Positions 1 through 11,386 of a DNA stretch of 64,000 bases are shown here, piece by piece. Position 1 is the stretch's first letter. Every line of letters starts with the position of its first letter. The stretch comes from an uncultured Lachnospiraceae bacterium. GTDB taxonomy: Bacteria; Bacillota; Clostridia; Lachnospirales; Lachnospiraceae. The notes beneath the pieces are model-generated. The model was not told where the DNA came from. It did not search any database and saw nothing but the letters and a program-made list of their open reading frames with translations. Both the position numbers and the translations under genes were made by a program. The stretch is taken from assembly GCA_947243855.1 (NCBI GenBank), contig CAMXIK010000001.1:62001-126000 (forward strand). The letters are read 5' to 3'.

Positions 1-1
1 G

Positions 2-397
2 AAGATTATTAAGGAGGAGAAGATCGAGGTTGCCAAAAGCGTGTTTGCGGGAAGAATATCCGAGGAGCTGCTTGGATTTCTCACTATCATTATCTCAAAA
101 GACCGTTACAGGGAGATCGACGAGATCCTGACGTATTTTGTTGCTAAGGTTAAGGAGTACAAGGGAATAGGCATTGCCACGGTGACAACAGCCGTTCCGC
201 TCAAAGACGGCCAATGTAAGGAGATCGAGCAGAAACTGCTTGACACCACAAAGTATAAATCGATGGAGATTAGTTACGGCGTGGACGCATCCCTGATCGG
301 GGGAATGGTGATCCGGATTGGCGACAGAATCGTTGACAGCAGTATCAGCACGAAGCTGAACGAGCTGCAAAAGGATCTGCTAAAGGTACAGATATAG
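2..397 (+). CDS. atpH: ATP synthase F1 subunit delta, 5'-truncated
   Basis: This is the C-terminal part (about 131 residues) of the delta subunit, which links the F1 head to the peripheral stalk of the membrane ATP synthase. The reading frame is open from base 2 and runs in from outside the window, so the true start is not visible; GTG at 41 is an internal codon. The remaining part has the helical then alpha/beta C-terminal shape typical of the OSCP/delta family, ending at TAG 395-397. Full-length relatives are about 180 residues. It lies 29 bases upstream of atpA, in the canonical F1 order delta-alpha-gamma-beta-epsilon, which is the main support for the identity. Confidence 0.9.
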   Translation, partial: KIIKEEKIEVAKSVFAGRISEELLGFLTIIISKDRYREIDEILTYFVAKVKEYKGIGIATVTTAVPLKDGQCKEIEQKLLDTTKYKSMEISYGVDASLIGGMVIRIGDRIVDSSISTKLNELQKDLLKVQI

Positions 398-423
398 AAA
401 ATTATAAAGAAAGGTGCGTATGA

Positions 424-1932
<1,509 letters not shown>

Positions 1933-1943
1933 GAGGTAATGCT

Positions 1944-2807
1944 ATGGCCTCAATGAGAGACATTAAAAGGCGTAAAGGCAGTATTCAGAGTACACAGCAG
2001 ATTACGAAAGCTATGAAACTCGTTTCTACCGTTAAACTGCAAAGGGCGAAACAGCGCGCAGAACAGTCGAAAGCATATTTTAACTGCATGTATGAGACAG
2101 TGACTTCCATGCTGGCGAAAACCGGCAGCCTGAACCATCCCTATTTACAAAAAGGAGAGTCCGGGAAAAAGGCGGTCATTGTGATTACCTCCAACAGGGG
2201 ACTTGCGGGAGGATATAACTCCAATGTGGTGAAGCTGATTACGCAGGGCGGCTTCAAGAAGGATGAGCTTGAGATTTATGCGATCGGTAAGAAGGGCAGG
2301 GATGCGCTGAACCGTTACGGGTATCACATTATGGAAGAAGATTCGGAGATTATCGAGGAACCTTCCTATGTGGACGCTATGGCGATCAGTAATCAATTAC
2401 TGGACGCTTATGCGAAAGGCGAGATCAGCGAGATCTATCTGGCCTATACGGGATTTAAAAATACCGTGGTACATGTGCCGACCATGCTGAAACTTCTTCC
2501 GGTGGAGGCTCCGGAACAGGAGCAGTCTGAGAAAGAGCCGGAAAGCAAGGCGATGATGAATTTCGAGCCAGAGGACGACGAAGCATTGGATATGATTATT
2601 CCGAAGTATGTTACCAGTTTGATCTATGGCGGTCTGGTGGAGGCGGTTGCAAGCGAGAATGGTGCGAGAATGCAGGCAATGGATTCTGCAACGAGCAATG
2701 CTGAGGAAATGATAGATCACTTATCACTGATGTACAACAGAGCACGTCAGGGGTCTATTACGCAGGAATTAACAGAAATTATCGCAGGTGCAAATGCGAT
2801 CAGCTAA
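1944..2807 (+). CDS. atpG: ATP synthase F1 subunit gamma
   Basis: Central rotor shaft of F1, 287 residues. The N-terminus (MASMRDIKRRKGSI) and the C-terminal segment around residues 240-285 (ATSNAEEMI...LMYNRARQGSITQELTEI) are the two long helices that form the coiled-coil axle and are diagnostic of the family. A strong AGGAGG stands just before the ATG. A charged insertion near residues 188-210, rich in Glu and Lys, is longer than in many homologues and probably a surface loop. The gene sits 11 bases after atpA and 28 bases before atpD. Confidence 0.97.
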   Translation: MASMRDIKRRKGSIQSTQQITKAMKLVSTVKLQRAKQRAEQSKAYFNCMYETVTSMLAKTGSLNHPYLQKGESGKKAVIVITSNRGLAGGYNSNVVKLITQGGFKKDELEIYAIGKKGRDALNRYGYHIMEEDSEIIEEPSYVDAMAISNQLLDAYAKGEISEIYLAYTGFKNTVVHVPTMLKLLPVEAPEQEQSEKEPESKAMMNFEPEDDEALDMIIPKYVTSLIYGGLVEAVASENGARMQAMDSATSNAEEMIDHLSLMYNRARQGSITQELTEIIAGANAIS

Positions 2808-2823
2808 CATTAAATACGAGTGA

Positions 2824-4242
<1,419 letters not shown>

Positions 4243-4278
4243 AGACCATATAGGCAGATAAAGAAAGCAGGTTAATAT

Positions 4279-4689
4279 ATGGCTGAGGATAGCAGAAACT
4301 TTACATTAAAGATCATCACACCGGACAGGGTCTTTTACGAGGATCAGGTTTCCATGGTGGAGTTCAATACGGTTGAGGGCGAGGTCGGAATCTATAAGGA
4401 ACATATTCCGATGACGATGATTATTGCGCCCGGAATCCTTACGATCACAAAGGATCAGGAGGTATCGGAGGCGGCGCTTCATGCGGGGTTTGCCGAGGTT
4501 CTTCCAGAGCAGGTCACGGTGCTTGCCGAGATCATTGAGTGGCCGGAGGAAATTGATTTAAGCCGTGCGGAAGAGTCGAAATCCCGTGCCGAGGAGCGTA
4601 TCAGAGAGCACGCGCCGGGGACGGACATGCGCAGGGCGGAAATGTCCCTGCGAAGGGCTGTGGCCAGAATAGAGACCGTACAGAAATGA
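4279..4689 (+). CDS. atpC: ATP synthase F1 subunit epsilon
   Basis: Epsilon subunit, 136 residues, which sits at the foot of the gamma shaft and can inhibit ATP hydrolysis. The N-terminal beta-sandwich (FTLKIITPDRVFYED onward, about 8-90) and the C-terminal helical hairpin (about 95-136, rich in Arg, Glu and Ala) are both present, so this is the full-length form. It is the last gene of the operon, and a strong hairpin follows directly. Confidence 0.96.
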   Translation: MAEDSRNFTLKIITPDRVFYEDQVSMVEFNTVEGEVGIYKEHIPMTMIIAPGILTITKDQEVSEAALHAGFAEVLPEQVTVLAEIIEWPEEIDLSRAEESKSRAEERIREHAPGTDMRRAEMSLRRAVARIETVQK

Positions 4690-4703
4690 TAACAGTTCAC
4701 ATG

Positions 4704-4738
4704 CAGGGGGACGGGTAAAACCGTCCCCCTGATCATTC
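4704..4738 (+). terminator. Hairpin after atpC, probable operon terminator
   Basis: An uninterrupted 11-bp stem (CAGGGGGACGG at 4704-4714 against its complement at 4721-4731) encloses a 6-base loop just 14 bases after the atpC stop. The stem is very stable but is not followed by a clean T-run, only by a mixed stretch. It may therefore act as an mRNA 3'-end stabiliser or a weaker intrinsic terminator. Confidence 0.6.
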
Positions 4739-4799
4739 TGCACTTTTCAGAGATACCGCCATATGATAAAATAAAACGATAGCTTATCATGGTGAGCAG

Positions 4800-5153
4800 A
4801 TGAGACAAACAAGAATATTACCTTTTTATATGACTTATCCGATGCCGCTTTTTTATCAAGAGCAGGATACGGTGACGAGAGATCTGGAATATTTACAGGA
4901 AATGTATCCAGTAGAGGCGAAGAAATATCAGAAAGTGATTGCGGAGATTCTGGATCGGTTAGACTATGAAGGCAGTATGCTCTATGACGAGTATCCCGAT
5001 AAATGGCAGATTTATCGTTTAACCCAGATTACTGTGGATAAATTGAAGGGGGCCGGTGGAGAGGAACCGGCGGCTGACTTGGTTCAGGTACTTCTGTGTT
5101 ATGAAATTTACAAGAGACGGCATGCAAACGAAAATGGAATTTTGAAATTCTGA
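4800..5153 (+). CDS. Hypothetical protein, 117 residues
   Basis: I do not recognise a domain. The protein is short, mostly soluble and helical, with many Tyr, Glu and Asp residues, an N-terminal tract with several Pro/Tyr/Phe residues (about 5-22), and no signal peptide or membrane segment. The length and codon use look like a true gene: it fills the gap between the ATP synthase terminator and the next long gene in the same direction, and no opposing frame is better. The ATG at 4800 has a weak GGTGAGC site before it. It may be co-transcribed with the membrane-anchored protein 41 bases downstream. Confidence 0.7.
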   Translation: MRQTRILPFYMTYPMPLFYQEQDTVTRDLEYLQEMYPVEAKKYQKVIAEILDRLDYEGSMLYDEYPDKWQIYRLTQITVDKLKGAGGEEPAADLVQVLLCYEIYKRRHANENGILKF

Positions 5154-5194
5154 GCGCGCGCATAATATGTGATAACGGTGAGAAACGGAAACCT

Positions 5195-7735
5195 ATGAAG
5201 AGAGCAATCATAAAAGGTCTTTGTCTGGGATGTATCTTTGCGCTTGCATTGATGATCCTCAGCACGGTGATGAATCAGGGAAATACGGATATGACGACCG
5301 AGATGGGGGAGGCGACCTACCCTGTGTTGTCCATGTATGTGGGCGCATACAGGGTGGGGAGTCTGCATGGGTATGCCCATAGTATGGAATCTGCTTATCT
5401 GAGGGACAACCTCCAGCCTGTCGACGCTGACCGAAAAATAGAGGTAAAGATAGATACCTATGGACGTGAAATGGAAGAAATCGGGTTTGAGGTGCGGAGT
5501 CTGGACGGGGAGCGGCTGGTGGAGAGCACGCCGGTAAAGAATTATCAGGAAAAAGACGGGGAGATTACCTTTTCCATTACCTTAAAGGATTTGATTGAAA
5601 ACGACACGGAATATATGCTGGTTTTTCTTGTTACGCCGAAGGGGAGCACGCCCATCCGCTATTATTCTAGGATTGTGTTAAGCGACTCTCTTCATATACA
5701 AGAGAAATTGGATTATATCATGGATTTTCATGAGAGAACTTTTGATAAAGAAGCGGCGGTGGAATTAACAAAATATTTGGAATCTAACGCAGAGGGAGAC
5801 AATACTACCTTTAGCAAGGTGACGATACACTCCAATTTTAATCAGGTGACGTGGGGAGATCTGGCGGTTGAGAGGATCACGGAGCCTCGTATTATTATTA
5901 AGGAGCTTTCGGAGCATACGGGCGCCTTTCATATCGAATATCTGGTAAATATTAAGAAAGGAAAACAGACGGACTATTACCGTATCAATGAATATTATAG
6001 GATTCGTTACACGCCGGAACGGATGTATCTGTTGGATTTTGAAAGAAACATGGAGCAGATCTTTGACGAGGAGGCGCAGGTTTACGTCAATGACAAGATT
6101 GTATTGGGAATAACCGGAGACAAGGTGACGCTTCAGGAGAGCGACGGTGGTAATGTATTTGCCTTTACGGTGGCGGATAAGCTTTACAGCTATAATGTGA
6201 CCGATAACAAGCTGGCAAGACTTTTCAGCTTTTACGGGAATACTGAGGAGCTTCTGGACGAGAGAAGCGCATACAATCATCATGATATTCGCGTGTTGAC
6301 AGTGGACGAGACGGGAAATACGCTTTTTTTGGTCTATGGTTATATGAACAGGGGGCGGCATGAAGGATGTGTGGGCGTAGCGCTTTACGCATATAATAGT
6401 GTTGCAAATACTGTGGAGGAGATGGCTTATATCCCATATGACAAATCTTATGAGCTGTTAAAGACAGATATTGGGAAACTCTCCTATCTGAGCAGGACAG
6501 GCAGCTACTATTTTATGATGGGCGGCAGTGTGTACGCGGTGGATCTACAGTCTCTCGAAGTGCGGGTTGTGGTAACGGGATTGAGGGAAGGCGGCTATCA
6601 TGTCTCACAGTCCAATAAAATGTTGGTTTGGCAGAGTGGGAACGATCTTTATGCGGCAAAGGAACTTGTTCTCATGAATTTGAATACGCAGAAGCAGACG
6701 AAGATTCAGGCGGGCATAAACGAGTATATTTCAGTAGAAGGATTTATGGAGGAGGATTTGGTTTACGGGCTGGCGAGGAAACGGGACGTTAGGGAAAACA
6801 GCACGGGGATCACAACATTTCCTATGTATTGCCTGAAAATTCAGAGTGATGGCGGCGATATTTTAAAAACGTATCAGAAGGATCAAGTCTATGTTGTGGG
6901 CAGCGAGATTACAGAAAACCAGCTTACGCTTTTTAGGGTGACATACGATGAGGAAAGCGCAAGCTATGTGCCTGCTCCAAACGATCAGATTATGAATACA
7001 GAGGAGGTTAAGAGCGGGCTTAATCAACTCAGTTATGTGGTTACGGAAACTTACGAGACAATCTGTCAAATTGCGGTAAAAGACGAAATAGACAGCCGTG
7101 CGTTAAAACTCTTAACGCCTAAGGAGATTTTGTTTGAGGGCAGCCGTTCGGTTGGCGAATTGGCGAGCGGGTTTGTTGAGAAATATTTTTATGTATACGG
7201 AAAAAATGGGATAGAAGATATCTATGTTAATCCCGGAAAAGCGGTAGATTTGGCGTACCGTACAGCCGGGGTGGTGGTGGATGACGACGGCGACTATGTC
7301 TGGAAGAGAGAAACCAGAAGCACGCGCAATCAAATTATGGCAATTACGGAAAATGAGGCTACGGAAACGAGAGGTTCGCTTGCCGTCTGCCTCGACACGA
7401 TCTTAAAATATGAAGGTATTTCCAGAAATACGCAGAGCCGCTTGAATCAGGGGGATACGGTGTTTGATATTTTGGAGGGTGATCTTCAAAATTGTACGAT
7501 TCTGGATTTGTCGGGATGCAGTCTGGATGCGGTGCTATACTACGTGAATATGGATATCCCGGTTCTGGCTACTTTGGAGGACGGAAATGCGGTATTGATC
7601 GTAGGATTTAATGAACTTAACATCGTAGTTATGGACCCTAGCGATGGAACATTGGAAAAGAGAGGTATGAACGACTCTACGGAGTGGCTTCAAGAAAATG
7701 GTAATCAGTTTATTTCCTATATCAGAAAGGACTAG
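5195..7735 (+). CDS. Large membrane-anchored protein with degenerate C39-like C-terminus
   Basis: An 846-residue protein of unknown function. A basic start (MKRAIIK) and a hydrophobic segment at about 7-28 form an uncleaved signal anchor, so the bulk should face outward. The middle (about 250-600) is beta-rich with short repeated Tyr/Asp strands resembling a propeller or sensor fold. The last 130 residues resemble the papain-like C39 family: a GSLAVCLDTIL...YEG segment, then NAVLIVGF and VVMDPSDGT, matching the family's GHAVVVVGY...DP pattern. The expected catalytic His is Asn, and no Cys sits at the expected Cys-Gly position, so the domain is probably inactive. It lies 41 bases after the 117-residue gene and 13 before a HAD phosphatase. 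Confidence 0.7.
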   Translation: MKRAIIKGLCLGCIFALALMILSTVMNQGNTDMTTEMGEATYPVLSMYVGAYRVGSLHGYAHSMESAYLRDNLQPVDADRKIEVKIDTYGREMEEIGFEVRSLDGERLVESTPVKNYQEKDGEITFSITLKDLIENDTEYMLVFLVTPKGSTPIRYYSRIVLSDSLHIQEKLDYIMDFHERTFDKEAAVELTKYLESNAEGDNTTFSKVTIHSNFNQVTWGDLAVERITEPRIIIKELSEHTGAFHIEYLVNIKKGKQTDYYRINEYYRIRYTPERMYLLDFERNMEQIFDEEAQVYVNDKIVLGITGDKVTLQESDGGNVFAFTVADKLYSYNVTDNKLARLFSFYGNTEELLDERSAYNHHDIRVLTVDETGNTLFLVYGYMNRGRHEGCVGVALYAYNSVANTVEEMAYIPYDKSYELLKTDIGKLSYLSRTGSYYFMMGGSVYAVDLQSLEVRVVVTGLREGGYHVSQSNKMLVWQSGNDLYAAKELVLMNLNTQKQTKIQAGINEYISVEGFMEEDLVYGLARKRDVRENSTGITTFPMYCLKIQSDGGDILKTYQKDQVYVVGSEITENQLTLFRVTYDEESASYVPAPNDQIMNTEEVKSGLNQLSYVVTETYETICQIAVKDEIDSRALKLLTPKEILFEGSRSVGELASGFVEKYFYVYGKNGIEDIYVNPGKAVDLAYRTAGVVVDDDGDYVWKRETRSTRNQIMAITENEATETRGSLAVCLDTILKYEGISRNTQSRLNQGDTVFDILEGDLQNCTILDLSGCSLDAVLYYVNMDIPVLATLEDGNAVLIVGFNELNIVVMDPSDGTLEKRGMNDSTEWLQENGNQFISYIRKD

Positions 7736-7748
7736 GTAGAAACAGCGG

Positions 7749-8417
7749 ATGGAAAGATCAAGTATTGCGGTAATTTTTGATATGGACGGCACCATTTTTG
7801 ATAGCGAAAGACTGGTTTTGGAGTGTTGGGAAAGGATCGGAAAGAAATATGGGATTCCCGATATTGGCGAGGTGTTTATGCAATGTATCGGGACGAATAA
7901 GGTTCGCACACAGGAGATTGTCTTTGGGCATTATGGGAAAGATTTCCCCTATGAAAAATTTAGCGGGGAGAGTTCCGTGTTATTCCATGAAATTACAGAG
8001 AAGGAGGGGCTTCCGGTAAAGGTAGGCGCGCGGGAGATACTGGCGTATCTGCGGGAACAGGACGTTCCTCTTGGGCTGGCTTCCTCCACACGGCTCGCCG
8101 TCGTCACGCAGGAGCTGAAAGACGCCGGGCTCTATGAATATTTTCAAACGGTGGTGGGCGGCGATCTGTTAAAGAACAGTAAACCGGCCCCAGATATCTA
8201 TCTGATGACCTGCGAGCGTATGGGTGTTCTGCCTGAATATACATATGCCATAGAGGATTCTTATAATGGGATTCGCTCGGCGCACGCCGCTGGACTGCAT
8301 CCCATTATGGTGCCGGATATGATGCCGGCCACGGAGGAGATGGAGGAGTTAAGTGAGAGGGTGTTTACGGATCTGGTGCAGGCGAGGGAGTATTTTGTCC
8401 AAATATTGGATTTATAG
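7749..8417 (+). CDS. HAD-superfamily phosphatase, beta-phosphoglucomutase/GPH type
   Basis: A 222-residue haloacid-dehalogenase-like hydrolase of the subfamily with a small alpha-helical cap between motifs I and II. Motif I is FDMDGTIFDSE (9-19, nucleophile the first Asp), motif II is the Ser in GLASST, motif III the Lys in NSKPAPDIY, and motif IV AIEDSYNGIRSA. All are intact. Substrates of this branch include sugar phosphates and phosphoglycolate; sequence alone does not tell which. It follows the membrane-anchored protein by 13 bases, and its end overlaps the convergent Abi gene by 6 bases, with no terminator between them. Confidence 0.88.
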   Translation: MERSSIAVIFDMDGTIFDSERLVLECWERIGKKYGIPDIGEVFMQCIGTNKVRTQEIVFGHYGKDFPYEKFSGESSVLFHEITEKEGLPVKVGAREILAYLREQDVPLGLASSTRLAVVTQELKDAGLYEYFQTVVGGDLLKNSKPAPDIYLMTCERMGVLPEYTYAIEDSYNGIRSAHAAGLHPIMVPDMMPATEEMEELSERVFTDLVQAREYFVQILDL

Positions 8418-9374
8418 TAGTGTGCTGTCCCCCAGAGGTGCGGTTTTGATTTCCGCCCAGTTAGTTGGAAACCCCATGTATTTGTACATTTGAAGTTTTT
8501 GTAACTGTTTGGTAGAGATTAGCAACGTTTGTAACGCATTATCGATTTCTTCTACAAGCAGACAGAATTCATCGTGGCTCAACAGATATTTGAGCACGAT
8601 AATCACGGCAAAGAGATCTTGTTTTCCTTTGGTATATTGTTCGTTTGTTTTAGTAATGTGTAGATATTGATGGATAAAGGTGTTATTGATGGCGCCTTTT
8701 TTATAGCGGTAGTTGAAAAGTCTTTCATTATGAGCGCAAACATTTCGGACACGTGCAAGTAAATCCAGCATTCGTACCAGCTCGTTTTCAGTAACATAGT
8801 CAAATTCAATACTGATACGAGACTGGATGCTTTGGGGAAGGAAACTGTAAAATTTTGAGACAGTTCCTAAAGTCAAAGCTTTCATCATGACCCAGAGAGG
8901 AATATTTCCGTGCCTTTTAAGTTGATGGCTGACATATAAATAATCCTTTGGATCAGAGACGATTTTAGATAAACGTCCGATCAGGTCGTTGATATCTGAT
9001 TGATTGGCACGTGAATAGTTATATTTTGTGGCATCCAGATAGTGTTGTTGATCTTCTCCGTAGGTTTCGCAAAATGAGTAGGAAATCAAGGACTTAATGT
9101 GCTTCTCAACTTTAAGAATATTGCGCAGAATAATTGTTCGGAGTGCATCATCAAAAACATAGAGAGAATAAATATCATCTAAAGAAGTGCGAGGCTTGTA
9201 TAGGCCGTTTTTTGCTTTAAAGGGATTTTTATATCCTGATATTAATGCAAAATAGCTGTGTCTTTTTAATAAATTAATTGCGTCTTCATTGTTAGTGATA
9301 GAAAGCCCCTTGCCAACTAACTTTTGTATTTGTTGATTATATGTTAAAAACGGTTTATCATTTGTGGTATCCAT
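8412..9374 (-). CDS. AbiD/AbiF-type abortive-infection protein with HEPN motif
   Basis: A 320-residue protein of the Abi_2 family (AbiD/AbiF-like), which acts in phage defence. The N-terminal half carries the family pattern (LLKRHSYFALISGYKNPF at about 35-52, then a LR...ILKVEKHIKS helix near 81-95). The C-terminal half holds RNVCAHN at 210-216, an Arg-x4-His motif typical of HEPN ribonucleases, so an RNA-cleaving toxin role is likely. The start ATG is preceded by AGGGG seven bases upstream. A dedicated strong promoter and a structured leader with its own terminator-like hairpin lie immediately upstream, suggesting an RNA partner. The codons are A+T-richer than in neighbouring genes, consistent with transfer. 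Confidence 0.85.
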   Translation of the reverse strand: MDTTNDKPFLTYNQQIQKLVGKGLSITNNEDAINLLKRHSYFALISGYKNPFKAKNGLYKPRTSLDDIYSLYVFDDALRTIILRNILKVEKHIKSLISYSFCETYGEDQQHYLDATKYNYSRANQSDINDLIGRLSKIVSDPKDYLYVSHQLKRHGNIPLWVMMKALTLGTVSKFYSFLPQSIQSRISIEFDYVTENELVRMLDLLARVRNVCAHNERLFNYRYKKGAINNTFIHQYLHITKTNEQYTKGKQDLFAVIIVLKYLLSHDEFCLLVEEIDNALQTLLISTKQLQKLQMYKYMGFPTNWAEIKTAPLGDSTLL

Positions 9375-9390
9375 AAGTTTCCCCTATATG

Positions 9391-9455
9391 TAAGAAAGCT
9401 CCCGTAGGAGCCTTCATAGGTCGCGGGCCTCGCAGGTGTCCGCAACACGATCACT
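9391..9455 (-). ncRNA. Candidate structured small RNA (antitoxin-like) upstream of the Abi gene
   Basis: About 65 nt lie between the predicted transcription start (near 9455) and the end of a terminator-like hairpin near 9391. Read on the minus strand, GTTGCGG can pair with CCGCGAC, enclosing an inner CCT-GCG-AGG hairpin. A second hairpin (GCTCC/GGAGC, 9398-9411) is followed by TTTCTT. The RNA ends about 17 bases before the toxin start codon, so most transcripts would stop before it and some would read through. Structured RNAs are known upstream of AbiF-type genes (I recall an Rfam 'AbiF RNA' motif); I could not run a covariance search. Confidence 0.65.
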
Positions 9456-9461
9456 GAGATC

Positions 9462-9490
9462 ACTATACCATGTCGAAAAAAAAGTGTCAA
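9462..9490 (-). promoter_or_regulatory. Strong sigma-A promoter for the Abi small RNA and gene
   Basis: On the minus strand a perfect -35 TTGACA (9485-9490) is separated by 17 bp from -10 TATAGT (9462-9467), and a TGG precedes the -10, giving an extended -10 element. The predicted start is about 9455. A 6-bp hairpin (CGGAAT/ATTCCG, 9492-9509) lies directly upstream of the -35 and may end transcription coming from queT. Confidence 0.8.
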
Positions 9491-9581
9491 GCGGAATGGG
9501 AAAATTCCGACAAGAATGTCACTTCTGCATAGTCGTATCCCAGCAATAGTATCATATGTATCATACAGAGATTTTATTCCT

Positions 9582-10121
9582 TTAAAAGATGCGCCCTTTG
9601 TATTTCTCCAGAACTGTCAGTAAAACCATTCCCAAAATACCGCAGGAAATCACTTCCCCAGCGCCGACGGTCAGGCAGTAGAATCCGAGGCACTGTACAA
9701 GGGACATGCCTTCCATCAGCAGGCCGTAACCATAAACTAATATCAAAGGAACGATAATGGTGTTGGCAAGAATCGGGCAGACTGGCGCGCACCACTTCCA
9801 TCTGCGGAGCGCATAGGTGCCAAGAGCCCCAAGCAGCGTGGCAAGACTGCCAAAAATGATATCGGGCAGGGCGCAGCCAGTCAGAATATTACTTAGCAGG
9901 CACCCAATAAAAAGGCCCGGTATAGCGGCTGGGGTGAAATAAGGAAGAATAGTAAGCGCTTCCGAAAAACGAACCTGAATCATGTAGTTGGCTAGTCCTA
10001 GGGTGTTTGCGAGAATAGTCAATACAATGTAGAGTGCGGCGATCATGGCCGCCTGCGCCAGAAAAAGCGCATGAGAGTGTGCGGTTTTGAAAGAAACCGC
10101 CTGTGTGTTTTGTGTTTTCAT
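9582..10121 (-). CDS. queT: QueT-family transporter, ECF S-component for a queuosine precursor
   Basis: A 179-residue integral membrane protein with about five to six hydrophobic segments. Its N-terminal AAMIAALYIVLTILAN, followed by QVRFSEALTILP, is the typical signature of the QueT (DUF988) family, the substrate-binding component of an energy-coupling-factor importer for preQ0/preQ1-type precursors of the tRNA base queuosine. The start ATG has an AAAGGAG ten bases upstream, and that site lies in the tail of a preQ1-I-like riboswitch, which strongly supports the assignment. It follows the PRPP-synthetase-like gene on the same strand, and a stretch of about 90 bp separates it from the Abi promoter. 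Confidence 0.88.
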   Translation of the reverse strand: MKTQNTQAVSFKTAHSHALFLAQAAMIAALYIVLTILANTLGLANYMIQVRFSEALTILPYFTPAAIPGLFIGCLLSNILTGCALPDIIFGSLATLLGALGTYALRRWKWCAPVCPILANTIIVPLILVYGYGLLMEGMSLVQCLGFYCLTVGAGEVISCGILGMVLLTVLEKYKGRIF

Positions 10122-10131
10122 GTGTAGTTGT

Positions 10132-10175
10132 CTCCTTTAGTTTTGTTTTAGGTGAGGAAGGTCTCGAACTCACCG
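10132..10175 (-). promoter_or_regulatory. preQ1-I-like riboswitch controlling queT
   Basis: On the minus strand a 6-bp stem GGTGAG/CTCACC (10151-10174) encloses the loop TTCGAGACCTTC. It is followed by a short A-rich tail ending ACTAAAGGAG, in which the last bases are the queT ribosome binding site (10132-10137). This is the compact hairpin plus A-rich pseudoknot tail of class I preQ1 riboswitches, which hide the ribosome binding site when preQ1 is bound. The gene behind it is a queuosine-precursor transporter, as expected. Confidence 0.7.
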
Positions 10176-10198
10176 TGTATATTTACCGGAATCGTTAT

Positions 10199-11386
10199 TT
10201 AGTCTAACTCCCCGGCTTGATACCGTGCCACAATCGACTGAATACGCTCTACTGGATTGAGAAGATCGCTGATAGATGCGTCGTGATTCAGTGTGTCGAT
10301 AATATAAGCAATATACTTGCTCATGTCGCAGTCGATATACCATTCGCGCTTTAACAGTTCCGGTGTCTGGTAGATCAAATTTGTGGTCAGCACCCGACTG
10401 ATGGTGCCGGCTTCGTAGGCTCTGTCAAAGCGATCCAGTCCGGCTGTGAAAAGACCGAAGGTAGAAAATACGAAAATGTTATTTGCCTTGCGTTCCTTTA
10501 AGGCGGAAGCAACTTCCAAAACACTTTCGCCGGAAGAAATCATGTCATCGATAATGATCATGTCTTTGTTTTCGACATTGCTGCCGAGAAATTCGTGCGC
10601 AATAATGGGATTTCTGCCATTTACGATCTGCGTGTAGTCACGTCTCTTGTAGAACATACCCATATCAAGCCCAAGCACATTAGCGATGTAGATCGCCCTG
10701 CTCATGCCGCCCTCGTCCGGGCTGATGACCATCATATGGTCGTTGTCTACCTGTAATCCCTTTACATGGGTCAAAAGTCCCTTGATAAATTGGTAGGCAG
10801 GCTGTACCGTCTCAAAGCCGTGTAACGGAATGGCGTTTTGCACGCGTGGGTCGTGTGCATCAAAGGTGATGATATTGTCTACGCCCATATTCACCATTTC
10901 CTGAAGGGCCAGAGCACAGTCAAGAGACTCTCTGGCGGAACGCTTATGCTGTCTGCTTTCATAAAGGAAAGGCATAATTACGGTGATACGTCTCGCCTTG
11001 CCGCCGACGGCTGCAATAATACGCTTTAGATCCTGATAATGGTCGTCAGGAGACATATGATTTTCGCGGCCGCAGAGAGAGTAGGTGAGGCTATAGTTAG
11101 CCACGTCAACCAGAATATAAAGATCGGTGCCGCGTACAGACTCTTTGATCACGCCCTTGGCTTCGCCGGAACCGAAGCGCGGAACAATGGCATCCAGAAT
11201 ATAGGTATCGCGCTGATAGCCCGAAAAGGCGAGAGATTCTTTGTGTTCGCTCTCTCTTTCCGTACGCCATTTCACTAGATAATAGTCAACCTTTTCTCCC
11301 AGCTTCGTACAGCCCTTTAAAGGGATCATCCCCAGAGAGCCGACAGGTATGGTTTCCAGATTCCGTTTCTCTTCTCGTCTGTTCAT
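10199..11386 (-). CDS. Ribose-phosphate pyrophosphokinase-like protein (divergent PRPP synthetase)
   Basis: A 395-residue member of the PRPP synthetase family, which makes PRPP from ribose 5-phosphate and ATP. The PRPP-binding loop is seen as MIIIDDMISSGES in the C-terminal half, and the segments RITVIMPFLYESRQHKR and ITFDAHDPRVQN correspond to the ATP flexible loop and the metal-binding histidine region. At 395 residues it is about 75 longer than standard Prs and the N-terminus is divergent, so this is a second Prs-like class. Its ATG overlaps the end of the DnaI-like gene by four bases (ATGA), implying translational coupling to the replication genes. Confidence 0.85.
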   Translation of the reverse strand: MNRREEKRNLETIPVGSLGMIPLKGCTKLGEKVDYYLVKWRTERESEHKESLAFSGYQRDTYILDAIVPRFGSGEAKGVIKESVRGTDLYILVDVANYSLTYSLCGRENHMSPDDHYQDLKRIIAAVGGKARRITVIMPFLYESRQHKRSARESLDCALALQEMVNMGVDNIITFDAHDPRVQNAIPLHGFETVQPAYQFIKGLLTHVKGLQVDNDHMMVISPDEGGMSRAIYIANVLGLDMGMFYKRRDYTQIVNGRNPIIAHEFLGSNVENKDMIIIDDMISSGESVLEVASALKERKANNIFVFSTFGLFTAGLDRFDRAYEAGTISRVLTTNLIYQTPELLKREWYIDCDMSKYIAYIIDTLNHDASISDLLNPVERIQSIVARYQAGELD

